From: Symmetrospora coprosmae | Lineage: Eukaryota; Basidiomycota; Cystobasidiomycetes; Symmetrosporaceae | DNA length: 64,000 bases | Assembly (NCBI GenBank): GCA_008802785.1 | Contig: VUYT01000003.1 | Coordinates: 620,001-684,000 of the forward strand | Direction: 5' to 3' | In this document: positions 23,784 to 35,398 of the stretch, piece after piece | Layout: the number at the start of each line of letters is the position of its first letter | Position numbering within the stretch: position 1 is the stretch's first letter | Translations under genes and position numbers: made by a program | Notes under the pieces: generated by a model | Database searches by the model: none | What the model was told of the DNA's origin: nothing | The model's input: the letters and a program-made list of their open reading frames with translations, nothing else

Positions 23784-24264
23784 GTCGGAGACACCTCCCG
23801 CTGTCTGGTCGTTCTTCTCCTGGTCCATGTACAATGCTGTCGCCCGACTGGGCTGTGCAATTCTCCGTAGTCCCGCTTCCAAGAACAGGCCACTCCGCTT
23901 CAGCTCGGCTGTAGCCGGTCTGATTCACGCCGGATGGACACGCTGACATAGCAGCTTCCGAGATCCTACTGACCGGTCCGTCGAGACGTCGCGCTCCGAT
24001 GGAACCTCCGCCGAGGTGGAAGATCTGAGACGCTGAGGGCAGTGTGGACACCTTCCGACCGCGCCTCATCCTGCGGGTATAAAAGCACAGGCTGCATGCC
24101 TTTCCTCCTCTCCTCTCCCTCCATTTCCATTCTTACACAGACCCGTTACTGACTCTTGTAGTGGGGCACGCCTGCGCATCTCCGACCCATACACGCCTGG
24201 ACACCTCGGTCGTTGTACCCCTTCCGAAGCGACATGCCCCGCCACGCCGTCGAGAAGGACGATC
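23784..24264. other. MPC2 3' side and promoter region of HSF-like gene
   Basis: No recognisable gene. Holds the MPC2 3' untranslated region and, further right, a TATA box (24078) followed by a pyrimidine-rich stretch, consistent with the promoter and leader of the next gene. Part of the next gene's first exon may begin here. Confidence 0.4.
24078..24084 (+). promoter_or_regulatory. TATA box (TATAAAA)
   Basis: Perfect TATAAAA followed by a pyrimidine-rich stretch, 187 bp before the first usable ATG of the HSF-like gene. The best core promoter motif noticed in the window. Confidence 0.5.
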
Positions 24265-25367
24265 ATGGGCATGGAAGGACCAGTTCTTGACTCGCTTCTG
24301 GTCGTGCGCTCTTGCTGCTGCTGTGCACTGATGCGGTCCAGAGCTGTCTCCTAACGGAACCCGGTCCGTGTCACCGCAGGAACTTCCTCGACTCCGGTAC
24401 GTACATGCAGGTCATTGCTTGGGACCTCACAGGCGAGTACGTCATCATCTACAACGAAGAGGAACTACGGCAGCTGCTGGGCAAGACAGGCACAGTCTTG
24501 AGTGGAGAGATCAACCACAAGCCATTCTACTACCAGATGAAGGTTGGCACGCCGGTTCGATATAACGGTACGCCCACGCGGACAGCGCAGAGGGGTATGC
24601 TGATTCGCCGTGATGCTTGGGCAGATCTGGGGCTGGTCCCTCGTCCACGGAGACGACTTGCATCGGCCGTGGACACCCAAGGAAGCGAAAGTCTGGAAGC
24701 ATCACACGCTGGTGCGTCCACTCCAGTCCAGGCCGGTCGGATGCCTGACGTACCAGAGTACGGCGATAGCACGCAGAGCGCTGATGAAGACATCGCCGTG
24801 CAGCATCGAGGCTCCCCGGATGAAGAAGTCAAAGCGGTGAAGCGACTCCAGCGCGGAGTTTATCGTCGTCGAGCAGCCGCACCTGCACCAGAGTCAGACG
24901 CTGCTTCGACAGTCTCTCTCTACGGCAGTGAGCTCGAGCCCGAGTCAGCCACGGGTCCGGACCCCATCAGCTCGCCTGCCCTCGACACTCTCCTCACCGC
25001 TGGCAGGGATGGAGGTACCGTCTCTTCGTGCTCGAACTGGTGCAACACCGCCATCCCTCCCAACCCTTTCCCATCAACAGCGACACCTTACACTCCGCTG
25101 CAGCTCCCTCCGATGCCTGCGCCTCTGTCCATGCCGGAGCGCCTTGGCTACCCAGACCCGTGTATCTACCAAGCGGCCACAAACATACTCAGGTTCCAGG
25201 CCCAGCCGGCGCCGGTCACCAGAGAGGAAGAGCTCATCACCATCCGCGTCACGAGAGCCCAAGCGAGACTGCTGCACGTCCTCCTGCAGTGGCACCTGGA
25301 CCTTGGGGCCGGACTGCAGGGCACGCCTGCAGCGGAGCTGTCCGAGGGCTACGAGCGCTCTGGCTGA
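24265..25367 (+). CDS. Possible divergent HSF-type DNA-binding protein
   Basis: The N-terminal part resembles the winged-helix DNA-binding domain of heat shock factors: QFLTRFWSNFLDSGTYMQVI (across a proposed intron from about 24315 to 24379), AWDLTGEYVIIYNEEELRQL, and NHKPFYYQMKVGTPVRYN, matching the HSF pattern W-x-x-x-G-x-x-hhI then H-x-x-F-x-x-Q-h-x-x-G. After that comes LIRRDAWADLGLVPRPRRR, then an acidic, Ser/Pro-rich tail with DEDIAVQHRG and a helical end (RAQARLLHVLLQWHLDL). The start is unresolved. ATG at 24265 with splicing to the acceptor at 24412 gives one protein; the frame that best fits HSF has no ATG nearby. End TGA 25365-25367 is firm. No oligomerisation heptads were recognised. 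Assignment is tentative; otherwise an unknown protein. Confidence 0.45.
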
Positions 25368-25510
25368 GATCTGAGAGAAGGTTCATGATGGATAGTCACT
25401 ACTGCTTGTAGGGTTTGTCTGTAATCTTTGATATCATGATGTCGCGTAAATGAGGGCAATGTGTCATCGGACTCGTCGGTCGTCCTTCCGCCAATTTGCG
25501 CGTGACTTCG

Positions 25511-28001
25511 ATGGAGGTCGAGCACGACCAGCTCGCTGGGACCAGCACGGCGGCCCGAGCAGCTGAGAGAGCTCGACCAGCGCAGAATGGCATGAGCAGT
25601 GCGAGCGACGAAGAGCGGACAGAGCTCGAGCGCCTGCGGAAAGCGGCAAAGGCGCCCACCTGGCCGAAGCGTGCGCGCGCCTCGCTCGAGCTTACGGAGC
25701 TGAGGACGTGACTGATCTGATATGCTCTGGCCATGGCGCATCTACAGCTGCCGTCAACCTCCTTAACACTGTCTTTGAGAATGGCGACTGTGAGTAGGGC
25801 GGCTTTGAGGCAGTGACGCAGCAGCCGGGGTGGCTGCAGGCGCGTCTCGTGCTGATGTGGAAGCGCGTGCCCGCCTGCCCAGTCGAGGAGCTCTACACCA
25901 CAATGCTGCCCATGATCTCTCCGTCTCATCAGCCAGACGTGTGAGAGGCATCCAATCTTGGTCCGCATGCGGCAACCCGAGCCCTGAATGAAGCCTTCCT
26001 GCCCGTCCAGGGACCTGATCCTACAGCTTTATGCAGTGATGCTCTACCCACGCGACTGCCGCTCCGACATCCCTTCCGATCTGGCAGATGATCTCGACTT
26101 CTTCTCCCTCTCATCCTCGCCGAGCGCCATCACCGCGCTCGTGCACCAGCTGCTCCTCGCCATCCTGCATACAAACGGCCCAGACCGGCTGCTCGCCAAC
26201 CTGCCGCGCCGGACGAGCGAGGGCATCCCTGGCCTGCCGAAGCGCAGGGTTTCGTACACGCTCCGCCTCGACATGGTCGACATGAGCAGGAAGGAGGAAG
26301 AGGACTTCACAGAGTGCCACTTTGCGGCGAGGCGGATCGGACTCGCAAGAGACGTCTGGCAGATACTCGCGGGCAAGGCCGCGAAGGAAGGCTCGCATCC
26401 TCTAGGTACCAGCAGCGCGGAGCCGCGTGTCAAGCAGGAGAGCCTGCCGTGGGTGGAAGGGATGACGCCGCTTCTGGACATCCTGGTCCAGGCGTGGGAG
26501 CTAGAAGCGAGGCTGATGGCACTTGAGGAGCAACATATCGGTGAGGCTGCCTGCATGGCCTATAGTCAACGACAAGGGGGACGCGCTGAGTTCTCAAATA
26601 CCTGACGGGCATCTCGCAGGCCGGCCCTTCTCCCCATCTCTGCTAAGCCAACTCACCCCTTCCGCCTTCGGTCTCCCTTCGGACTTCTTTTCGGTTCTCG
26701 AGATTGCCTTTCAGCCTCTCGTCGCCCCTTCTGCTGCTTCAGGGTCACCTCTACCGGCAGCTAGAGACGTTGATCTCGGTCTGCGGCTGCTCACACTGGT
26801 ACGTCCGCTTTGTTGAAGAGATCCATGGCACCAGCTCCACTTTCCCGAAGCTGACGGCCACTGTCTCCGTCCATCTGCTATGCTCGTGTTGTTTCTCCCC
26901 AGCTGGCAGATCTAGCCACAACTCAGCACGTGAGCGATACAGCTCTGCTGAAGGATCTGGTCGACCGCATGCAGGACCTGAAGATACATGACTTCAGATC
27001 ATTCGTGACTGTGAGTAACGGTTGTCTGACGCAGGCAGCAAACTATGCTGACTCTCGACGTCTCTCAGCGCGCCTTTGTGGACAGGCCCAACTTCAAGAT
27101 GCGCCTTTTCATCGGCTACATGGAGCGCTTCTCTGCAACTGTGACCATTGAGGCCATCGAGATCAATGACAAGGAGGACGAAGCGCTGAATCAGCGAGTC
27201 GCGGAGCGAGACCGTGCCGCTCAGCGCGCTAGACTCGCTGCTGCTCGCGCCACCATCGAGATTGCGAACGATGACGACAACATCATCTTTGTCTCTACGT
27301 CTCCGGCCCGCCAGCCTGCTGCGCCCCGAGCAGCGCCTTCCTCGTCTGCAGGTGGACCGGCGAGAGTCATCAGCGACGACGAGATCGAGATCGTGCCGTA
27401 CGTACCGAGCAGCCAACGCTCCTCGGGCGCGCCGACCAGCAGCGGCGCTCCGCGCGTCAAGCAGGAACGACCGACTTCGTCCGCTTCGCAGAAGATTGCT
27501 CAAACATCCGCGACGCCGCAGTCGTCCGCTCCCACATCATCGCGAAGCCGCAGCCCGAACAAGGCGTCTGCGTCGCGCGAGCCCATCCACATGTCGCCGA
27601 GCCGAGCCATCACCTGCCTGTTCGACAAGGTCCCGAAGCAGCTCACAAAGGCACGGCCAACCAAGGGTGTGCCCGCTCGCGTCCAGGGTTCCGATGGCGT
27701 CACCGCGACGGCGACAGGCCCGTCGAGCGCAATGATCAATGCCGAGCTGCGGCACGCGGCCATCAAGCTCGAAGCACTGCAGATGTTTGTGCACTTCGCG
27801 AGGCAAGAAGGGGATAAGGCGATGGCGCGATGGAGAAGCGCGCTGCAGGACACGCTGCGGCCGGACGGGAGATATCAGGATGGGAAGATCAAGCGCGCTC
27901 TGAGGACGGGGAGGAAGCATCTCCTCGTGGAGGGAGAGCTGCCGGAGCCGATTGGCAAGCTGCAGGCTATGGAAGATCTGGTGCTCGCGACCGTACTCTA
28001 A
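25511..28001 (+). CDS. Hypothetical multi-exon protein
   Basis: Not recognised. The firm part runs from about 25855 to TAA at 27999-28001. Exons give ARLVLMWKRVPACPVEELYT, VDLILQLYAVMLYPRDC, ALVHQLLLAILHTNGPDRLL and RKEEEDFTECHFAARRIGLA, a helical region, then ADLATTQHVSDTALLKDLVD and RPNFKMRLFIGYMERFSATV. A Ser/Ala-rich disordered stretch with DDEIEIVPYVPSSQR, PRVKQERP and SRSPNKASASREP follows, and the C-terminal 90 residues are again helical (INAELRHAAIKLEALQMFVH). The 5' end is unclear: ATG at 25511 opens a charged segment, but another frame (HLAEACARLARAYGAED, AAVNLLNTVFENGD) looks equally coding between 25640 and 25790 and no normal-length intron joins them. Charge pattern suggests a nuclear protein. 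Confidence 0.55.
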
Positions 28002-28135
28002 GTAGGTTCTGTCTCGTTGTTGTTGTATGACTGTGTCGTGCGATTGCAATTGCACAGAAGGGGTCGGGAGTGTCCTTGTTCACAGCTATCGTACATGAAG
28101 CGCTTTGACGGGAACCGCTCCTGTGAGTGGCTCGA

Positions 28136-29615
28136 CTAAGCCTGTCCAGCGTACGAAGGAGGCTGCGCAGGCCGGTTAGCAAAGACAGCCGCGGCGACTG
28201 CCCTTCTCTCCTCGGCCGCTCGCTCCTCCGCCTCCTCCTGCAGACGCGCATCCGCAGCCTCCTCATCGGGCGTCTTGATTGTCACGACGCCTTTGCCGCT
28301 GCGGGCCCTGTTGATGGGCAGTGGCTGTGTCGGCTGGCTCATCGCGTGCCGCTCGAGCGTCTCCGAGTGGCGATTGTAGTCGCTCGTCGGGTTGCCGTTG
28401 TGGTTCTGCGCAGCGCGGTGTTCCTTGTACTGCTGGTGCGCATAGCTCGCGACGTCAAATGCCGCGCCGGCGATGTTGAAGCTGACGCTCTCGTTGCCGC
28501 GCGTCTGCATCGCGGGCTTGGGAAAGCCAATGTCGGCGATGGGTGCTGGGTAGGACACCTGTGACTTTTTGCTCTTGTTGCTGCTCTTGCCGTTCGTGGT
28601 TGGCAGCAGAGGGCGGGTCGTCCGGTCCGTGTGGAAGAGCGCGCGGTGCTCGCGCAAGGAGGGCCCCATGATCAGGCCGAGGAGGACATTCATGACGCCG
28701 ATGACAAAGAGGATCCACGCAGAGATCATGGCGAAAAGCTCGACGCTAGTGAGCAGCGAAGGCGATCATGATCAGTCGGGAAGTTGTCATGGAACGATTG
28801 GAACATGCGAGCTCACTCACTCGGTGCTCAGGACGGCAGTCGCGATCCAGATCATGCATCCGCCCAAGAAGCCCACCGAGCTGTCTTCGGACAGAGGCGG
28901 AAAGAAGCGAAGGTAGAAGTTCGATACGATGGGCCACGGAGGGGAGATCTCCGAGACGAGGAGGAAGAACAGGACCAGGACATTCAAGAAGCGAAAGAGG
29001 GTCTGTGCAGGCAGCTACATGGTCAGTTTGGCATCGAGGATAGCACACAGCGCTGAGTCAACCCACGGAGAAGATGATGCCGCCAGCGTGATCCGGGACA
29101 GTCGTGTTGGCGACATAGCCGTGCGAGCTGCTGGAGATGGTGTCATTCGTCGTGGTCGTGGCTGTTGTCGTGTTAGATATTGGACCCATCGCAGCAGCAT
29201 ACGAGACTACGGTGCGACGGACGAGCTCGGCTGATTCGGTAGGCGAGGCGTCGATGGGTTCTGAATCAGGTATCGATCGCGTAGGTGCGGGCGCGAAGGA
29301 GGGCAACGAAGCAGATGTGAAGGACGAGTAGGTTGCAGAGGAAGAACTTGATGCGCTTGTGCTGTTGCTGTTCTGCGCTTCGGGGTCATGGCGGACGACA
29401 GCGACATAGCCCTGGATGTTACTGAAGATGGAACAGGAGCATTGTCAGTGCTAATTGCGCGGCTACCACCTAGCACGAGTCAGCTAGACGCACCGAACGA
29501 TCTCCTGGATCTCGGCACCGATGACGAGGCAGATAGCTACGATGCCGACGACGCGAATAGTCGAGATGAGGAGGAAGCGAATGACGCGGGGCATGAGGAG
29601 CGCCTTGATCTGCAT
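28136..29615 (-). CDS. Fungal membrane protein resembling DUF7598 proteins
   Basis: Read leftward from ATG at 29615 (MQIKALLMPRVIRFLLISTI) to TAG at 28136-28138 in about five exons. Four transmembrane segments can be seen: RVVGIVAICLVIGAEIQEIV, a Phe/Leu-rich helix around FRFLNVLVLFFLLVSE, FLGGCMIWIATAVLSTE, and AWILFVIGVMNVLLGLIMG. The block PIVSNFYLRFFPPLSEDSSV before the third helix resembles a small family of fungal membrane proteins (DUF7598). A Ser/Thr-rich loop with possible N-glycosylation sites (SNTTTATTTTN) lies between helices 1 and 2. The cytosolic tail (about 170 residues) is polar, with a coiled-coil-like run EEAADARLQEEAEERAAEER and the end PPSYAGQA, a PPxY motif that could bind WW domains of Nedd4/Rsp5-type ligases. 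Function unknown. Confidence 0.65.
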
Positions 29616-30346
29616 GTTGGGCAGGGTCGAGCAAATTATGGATGATGGAGATGGATATGTTCGTGTGGAGTAGATTAAGGCGACCAGCGCGAGGGAGATG
29701 AGCGGGAGTGGTATGTGAGTGCAGACGGTCAACGTCTGTAGGGAAGGGGACGAGAACGACGGGGAGAGGGACTGATGCGAGCGAGGGAGACCGAACAACG
29801 ATTTAGAGATGCAATGCAATATGACGACGGGGATGCAGAGAGGAGAGGAGTAGAAGCGGGCCTTCACGAGAGCTGTCAATACTTGAGGGCGCCCTCGGCC
29901 TTCAAAAGCGCAGAGCACGGACATGGCGCGCTTTGGGCGGCTTTTCGAGCAAGGGCGGCACGGTTAGTGGGCAAAAGCGTCGCTCAGGAAGCGTCGAGGT
30001 CTTGACTGCGCATATGGTGAGCACTAGAGGTGCGAGTTTTCGAAGGGTGGCAGCAGCTGGCATAGGCTCGAGTGCGGCTTTTCAGCTTCGAGCTCGTCTC
30101 GCTCGCGAGAGGAGATGTGAGCAACAGGGTCGCAGACAGCGTAAGCGGATGTGACTGTAACAGAGTGTCGCTCAGAAGCCTGCTCCGAGGCTGCAGTACA
30201 TACACGGATCGCCTTGAGAGAAGAGAAGAGAGAGAAGCCCAGTGCGTGTCCAGCGTGCGTCAACGCGGCGTCGGCTCGCAGCCGATTGTCGCTCTCCCGC
30301 ACGCCAATCTGAGACCACCAACGCAATACAATAGAGCACACGCAGG
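29616..30346. promoter_or_regulatory. Divergent upstream region of two uncharacterised genes
   Basis: 731 bp between the DUF7598-like gene (leftward) and the 30347 gene (rightward). Purine-rich on the + strand around 29735-29845. I found no convincing exon, RNA gene or conserved motif in it. Confidence 0.4.
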
Positions 30347-31793
30347 ATGGGTACGACATCGTTGAACTACACTGGCGGAAAGCGCAACACAATCGTCGCG
30401 CGCGCAAGGAGGAAGGACACGCCTGCAGCCGTGGAGAAGCAGCTCGCGGCCAAGCGGAAGCTGGAGGAGGCGGAGAGGCGCGCCCGTAATGCAAGTGCGC
30501 AGGCTGCGTCTAGCAAGGCACGAAGGGCTACCGAAGGTGGTGCAGCGACGCGCAGGGTGCGCTTCATGGGCGATCCAGCTCGCGATGAGACCGATGCAGC
30601 GGACGGTGAGGCTGGCCGAGGACTACTCACATGCGATGCCTCCCAGACGGCGGTTGACGCGTCGCTTCGTCAAAATGACAGTCGACTCGCGTCTGAGGCT
30701 GGACGAGCACCAGCAGCCTCTCAAGCTATCGCCCGCATCGAGACGAGATCTGGCACACAAGAAGCAGCTTTTGAGAAACTACGACTGGAGCAAGGGCGGG
30801 GTGGGCCTGAAGACGCCGGCGCCCATTGCACCACGGCTGCAAGTTACCAATCTGCCCAGCACAAACCCTCAAGACGGTTTCTCTCAAGTTAGGCGTACCT
30901 CTCAGATGTCGCAGATTTATCTTCCAGAGCTACCGAAGCTTCCAGCTCTGCCCGCCCAATACCCGTCAAGCCAGAACGACGAAGATGCAGACGACATCTC
31001 CGATGCAGCTTCCTCCTTCGATGCTTCTCAGCTGCTTTCGTCTCGCAACAGGGATGTATTGTCTCCCCTTCCTCGCTACAGCGACGGCGATACGCCTCTG
31101 CACGATGATACCGGGCACCTGGCCGGGCGAGGACCTTCCGAAGATCTGGACATCGAGCAGCCACTCTCACAGCCCGGCTACGCTGCAAGCACTTCTTCCT
31201 CCGACCTCTTTCTCAAGCTCACACCGCAATATGACATACTTCTCGCCGCACCTCAGCCGCAACAGCATGTCCTGTCTCAGCACACATCTCAATCTGCCTC
31301 AGAGAGCGTCTTCGATGCCGAGCAGCTATCGGGTGATGAGCATCTCCAGTCCTTCCTGCAAGCCTCCACTCGAACAACATCACAGCAGTCAGAGCGCGAG
31401 TCCCGCGACGCAGATGTCATCATTTACGACTACCTTCTCGACGATACCGTCCTCGCTGAAGACAGCCAGCTGCCGCCTCCAACGCTGAATCAGGACGTTC
31501 AAGAGCCTTTCACGCTATCCTTCCTTCCAGAGCCATACAACCAGATGACGCACATTTCGCAGATCAGGAGCGAGCCGCTCGAGCTTCCCTTCTACCACCC
31601 GTGCATGGTGACTGTCGAGGGGTTCCCAGCCGTCTATCGACCAATCAAGGGCGGCCCAAAAGCGCTGCGCGATGAAGAGAAAGAGAGGAAGGAGAACGGG
31701 AAGAGGCAGGATGTGTGGCCTTGGTGCCTGAAGCAGATGTGGGAGATGGAGGACCTCCCTCATGCAGGAGGGCTGGTGGCGATTGAGGGGTGA
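30347..31793 (+). CDS. Hypothetical protein, basic N-terminus, disordered middle
   Basis: Two exons, 30347-30605 and 30682-31793, joined in phase 1 across a 76 nt GT-AG intron, give about 456 residues. The start MGTTSLNYTGGKRNTIVARA is followed by a Lys/Arg/Ala-rich helix (QLAAKRKLEEAERRARN) that could form a coiled coil or bind nucleic acid. After the junction comes RRDLAHKKQLLRNYDWSKGG, then a long Ser/Gln/Pro-rich acidic stretch with many potential phosphorylation sites. The C-terminal block looks folded and most conserved: ELPFYHPCMVTVEGFPAVYR, KRQDVWPWCLKQMWEMEDLP. I do not recognise the family. The layout suggests a nuclear or cell-cycle protein, but this is only inference. Confidence 0.7.
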
Positions 31794-32006
31794 GGCGAGG
31801 CGCGCGATCTAGCTACGCAGGGAGACACTGTCAGTGCAGTAGTGAATCACAATGTAGCTTTGGGGCGAGAGAGGCTGTGTTGTTGCAAATGCGCAATGTC
31901 CCTGTGGCGATTCCAAGCGTGCGGCCGCTTCCCCACCGCGTCATGCCGCATCGTCGTCCCTTGCTCTCCCTGCAACCTGCAAGGAACCTCTCGATTTCCC
32001 AGCAAG

Positions 32007-35000
32007 ATGTCAGCTTCGGATCTGCTGAGCCTGTTCATGGCTGGCGGTGGAGGAGCGTCCTCCAAGCCCGCTGCCACCTCTCCACTGCCCGCTGCGGCTC
32101 CACTGGGTGCAGCTCCTGCAGCATCGTCGAAGCCGCCAGTGGTGCACCACAACGAAGCCGGAAGACACCTGCTCGGCCTCCTCACGGGGAGTAGCAGCAG
32201 CAACAGTAGCAATGTCGACGCAGCACCAGCACCAGTACCAGCACCGCAGTCAGCCCCTGCAGCTACGCCCAGTCCGGCTCCTGCGGCTCCTGCGGCTCCT
32301 GCAGTCCCTGTTCCCGCTCCCACTCCAGCGCCTCCGCCATCGGTGAAGCCGTCCCCCTTCGCCTCGCCCGCCAACCCATTTGCGTTCGTATCGCCATTCG
32401 ATGTCATCGCTGCCAATCGCGTCCCGTCATCATCGCTGGCCCCGTCTCCCACCCCAGTCCCGGCAAAGGCTTCAGCTGCGCCGATGCAAGCGCAACCTGC
32501 AGTCGAGATCCTGCAGAGGCCGCAGCCTGTGCAACAGCAGCAGGAGGAGACCCCAGTTCCGGCGAAGCAGCCTGAGCAGCTGTCTGTAGCGGTTGAGCAG
32601 CCAGTGCAAGTCCACAACCAGACCGAGACAGCGGGGCCTGCAGAGCAGCAGGGGCAAATGACCATGCAAGAACCAGAAGGTCTGGCAGCGGAGCCAGAAC
32701 CAGAGCCAGAGTCTCAGTCTGCGCCTCAAGTGCAGGAGGAAGCGTCTCCGCGGCTCGAGCCTCCACAGCAGCCCAGCGCTCCGCGCACCATTCCCTTCAC
32801 CCGCACGCCCATCGCACGCTTCTCCACCACGAGCCCGCCGTCCGGCCGCCAGATCGCCGCGCACGGCCTGATAGCGTACGCGACGCGCGCAGGGCGCATC
32901 CGCGTCATTGATCCACGGTCGGGTGCGCGCCTCATCCGCAAAGTGCACTCTGGACTGCCCGCCGACATGGTCATTGGCCGATCTGCCGACGGCTCGCTGC
33001 GCCTCGCCTCGTGCTCGTACGGCCGCTTGGCAGTATGGAGCCTGCCGTCCAGCATCGAAGTCGACGACGCGCCGAGCGAGATGCAGTTCGAGCTGGCGTC
33101 CATCAAGCCCAGCTTTACGCGCCTCGAGTACAGCGCGGATGGCGTCCTGGCCGCTGCGACAAAGGAGAAGAAGATCTATCTCATCGACAACCTGTCCGGG
33201 ACGTACAATGGTGCAGATGCAGTGGAGGAGGTTCTGCAGAATCAGCGAGTCCTGCAGGTCACGGCAGTGAGTCTCCATGCGGCTCCGCAGCTGTCTTGTT
33301 CCCGTCCCGTTCTGACATCAACTTGCTTCCGCAGGATATTGCTCACATGGCCTTCTCGCCCAACGGAAACGTGCTAGCGACATTCACTCTTGACGGTGTT
33401 CTCTCGTTCTTCACGCAAGACAAGCTGCTCAAGGCTGCCGCATTTACGCCTCCCATCAATGCCCTCGTCTTCCTCTCTCCCAGCGTCATAGCAGTCGCCC
33501 TGCCTGGGGCTGTCGAGATCTACCACGTCGCTGACCTGAAGAAGCCCGCCGCGAAATACGAGACGAACACGGATGCGATGCAGCTCAGCGTGGTCCCGGA
33601 CACGTCCATCCTCTTTGTTGGGCCAGAAGGTCGCTTCCTGCCGGTCGTCCTCCCGAAGAATGCGTCCGCCATCTCCACTGCACAGGCACTGCAGGGTCCG
33701 ACCTTCTCCATCGAGATCGGAGAGACTGCAGAAGTGCAGCTCGAGCACGAGAACTTCCAGAGCGTCATAGATGGGGACAGCGTCTTCTTTCTCCACCCGG
33801 AAGGCTTTGAGAAGGCTAGCCTCGATATGAGCTTCACGGCCGGTTACAAACACGTTGAGCAGAAGGTCGCATCGACAACGTTTCCAGATGCGGAGAAGGC
33901 ACACTCGCCGCTGCAGTCGTCGAGTCAAGCCATGCCAATGCAAGCACAAGAGCCCTCGTCTCACCAGGCCCAGGCCCAGGCCCCACCGCCGAATGGCATG
34001 AGCCAGCCTGCACACGTCATCTCGCCTCGAGCCTTCCCAAGACACTTTGTCCCCGGGCAAGCTGCACCCGCGTGGCAGCCGCATCCGGCGTCGTTCCATC
34101 AGGCGCCCGTGCCGTCGCCTCATTTCCCTACGCAGCCGCCGCGCTATCCGCAGGCAACTCATCAGCAAGCGCACTTCGACGCGTCGACGCTCGTCACGCA
34201 GATGCAGCGGCTGTTTATCGAGCAGGCCAAGCTGTTCGAGACGATGCTCGACAACCAGCGGCGGGCGGAGCAGCTGCGCTTTGAGCAGATGGTGCAGAGC
34301 CTCGAGGGCCGGCTGTCGAGCCAGATGAATGCGCGGATTGAGGAGGTCAAGCAGGCTGTCCAAGGTGCGGCGGACAAGCAGCTGGCGGTCATGCAGGAGA
34401 TGATGGTTGCGGCGGAGGAGGCGCGCACGAGAGCCACGGCAGTGAATGGGTTACAAGGCGAGGTTGGACAGTCAGTGGTATCGCCAATGCAAGTGGTGTC
34501 GGTGACGGAAGCAGTCCTCGAGATAGAGTCCGAGGCTGGGCAGGAGCAGCAAGACGACGGACAGAACGCAGGAGAGCAAGACCTCCTCGACGATGCGCCG
34601 TCGCCGGACGACAGGGAAGTGCACAACCTGACTCCCACGGAGGACTACGAGGATCTCTTCCTGCGCACTCTGCACGGCGCCGGGGATGTCATCGGTGACT
34701 TGGTGGATGCTGCGCCTTCGACACGCCTACAGCGCGTTTTCCCGCCCGGTCAGCCGCCCCTCATCTCTTCTACGACGGTGCTCGCGCTCGGCATGCGCCT
34801 TGCGCGCGCCCCTGGCCCAGCAAGAGAGGAGTGGCTGCTGGCCTGCGCGCGAGCCTTCGAGTACAGCACGGAGAAGACACGCGTCTTCCTGCCCCGCATC
34901 GCGACCGAGATGCTGCACTCGCTCAACACGAAGAGGAACAGCGCGCATCTTACGCAGCAGCAGTATGACAGCATCAGTGCGGCGATTGACGAGATTGACG

Positions 35001-35020
35001 CAATGGGTTACACGAACTAA
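32007..35020 (+). CDS. EDC4: EDC4/Ge-1-like enhancer of mRNA decapping
   Basis: Probable P-body scaffold that helps Dcp1-Dcp2 remove mRNA caps. Exons 32007-33266 and 33335-35020 give 981 residues. Residues 1 to about 270 are Ala/Pro/Gln-rich and disordered, with a phenylalanine motif block FASPANPFAFVSPFDVIA. Then a WD40-like region: GLIAYATRAGRIRVIDPRSG, RLASCSYGRLAVWSLPSSIE, GVLAAATKEKKIYLIDNLSG and, after the intron, DIAHMAFSPNGNVLATFTLD. A coiled coil follows (QMQRLFIEQAKLFETMLDNQ), then an acidic linker, and a helical C-terminal domain (REEWLLACARAFEYSTEKTR) ending MGYTN, as in Ge-1. The start at 32007 is preferred because upstream sequence has no better ATG. No mRNA-binding motif visible. 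Confidence 0.82.
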
Positions 35021-35398
35021 ACAGGGAAGCGGAGCAGGCTGAGACCGAGTCGTTTGATACCTGTGTAGGAGGAGCGGTATGGCATGTCCCTCAGTGATGT
35101 ATCGTAGATGAATGCAGGGCATGCCCTTGACGCAATGCGAAGAGCTCGAGCTTTCCGAGCAGCCGCACGTGCCACACACCCCGCGAAGCCAGAGGCCAGT
35201 GTCTTCTCAAGCTCTCAATTGCTTCTCTGCTCCGCTCTGCATGGTTTAGACAACAAGACTGCATGGCTGCACCCATCTCGCTGGGCTGACCGGACTATAC
35301 TCTCCCGTACAGTCCGGTTGCAGCACCTCCAGGTGTACAAGACTGCCTGCCGAGTAGCCCGCTTCCGACATCCAAGATCTGCTCGTAGGCTGGCGAGC
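35021..35398. other. Spacer before the dsRBD-like/RS gene
   Basis: Open in frame with the following gene from an ATG at 35108, so it could encode an Arg/Ala-rich N-terminal extension of 97 residues (starting MNAGHALDAMRRARAFRAAA). I prefer it as 3' end of the EDC4-like gene plus promoter and leader. Confidence 0.4.

Noticed and set aside
23900-24078. Heat shock elements upstream of the HSF-like gene
   Set aside because: I looked for alternating GAA/TTC pentamers and found only isolated TTC and GAA triplets without the required spacing.
25399-25968. 189-codon open frame on the minus strand
   Set aside because: Runs opposite the charged first part of the unknown gene and has no recognisable motif.
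31847-32665. 272-codon open frame on the minus strand, Gly/Ala/Cys-rich
   Set aside because: Reverse strand of the Ala/Pro/Gln-rich N-terminus of the EDC4-like gene; low complexity only.
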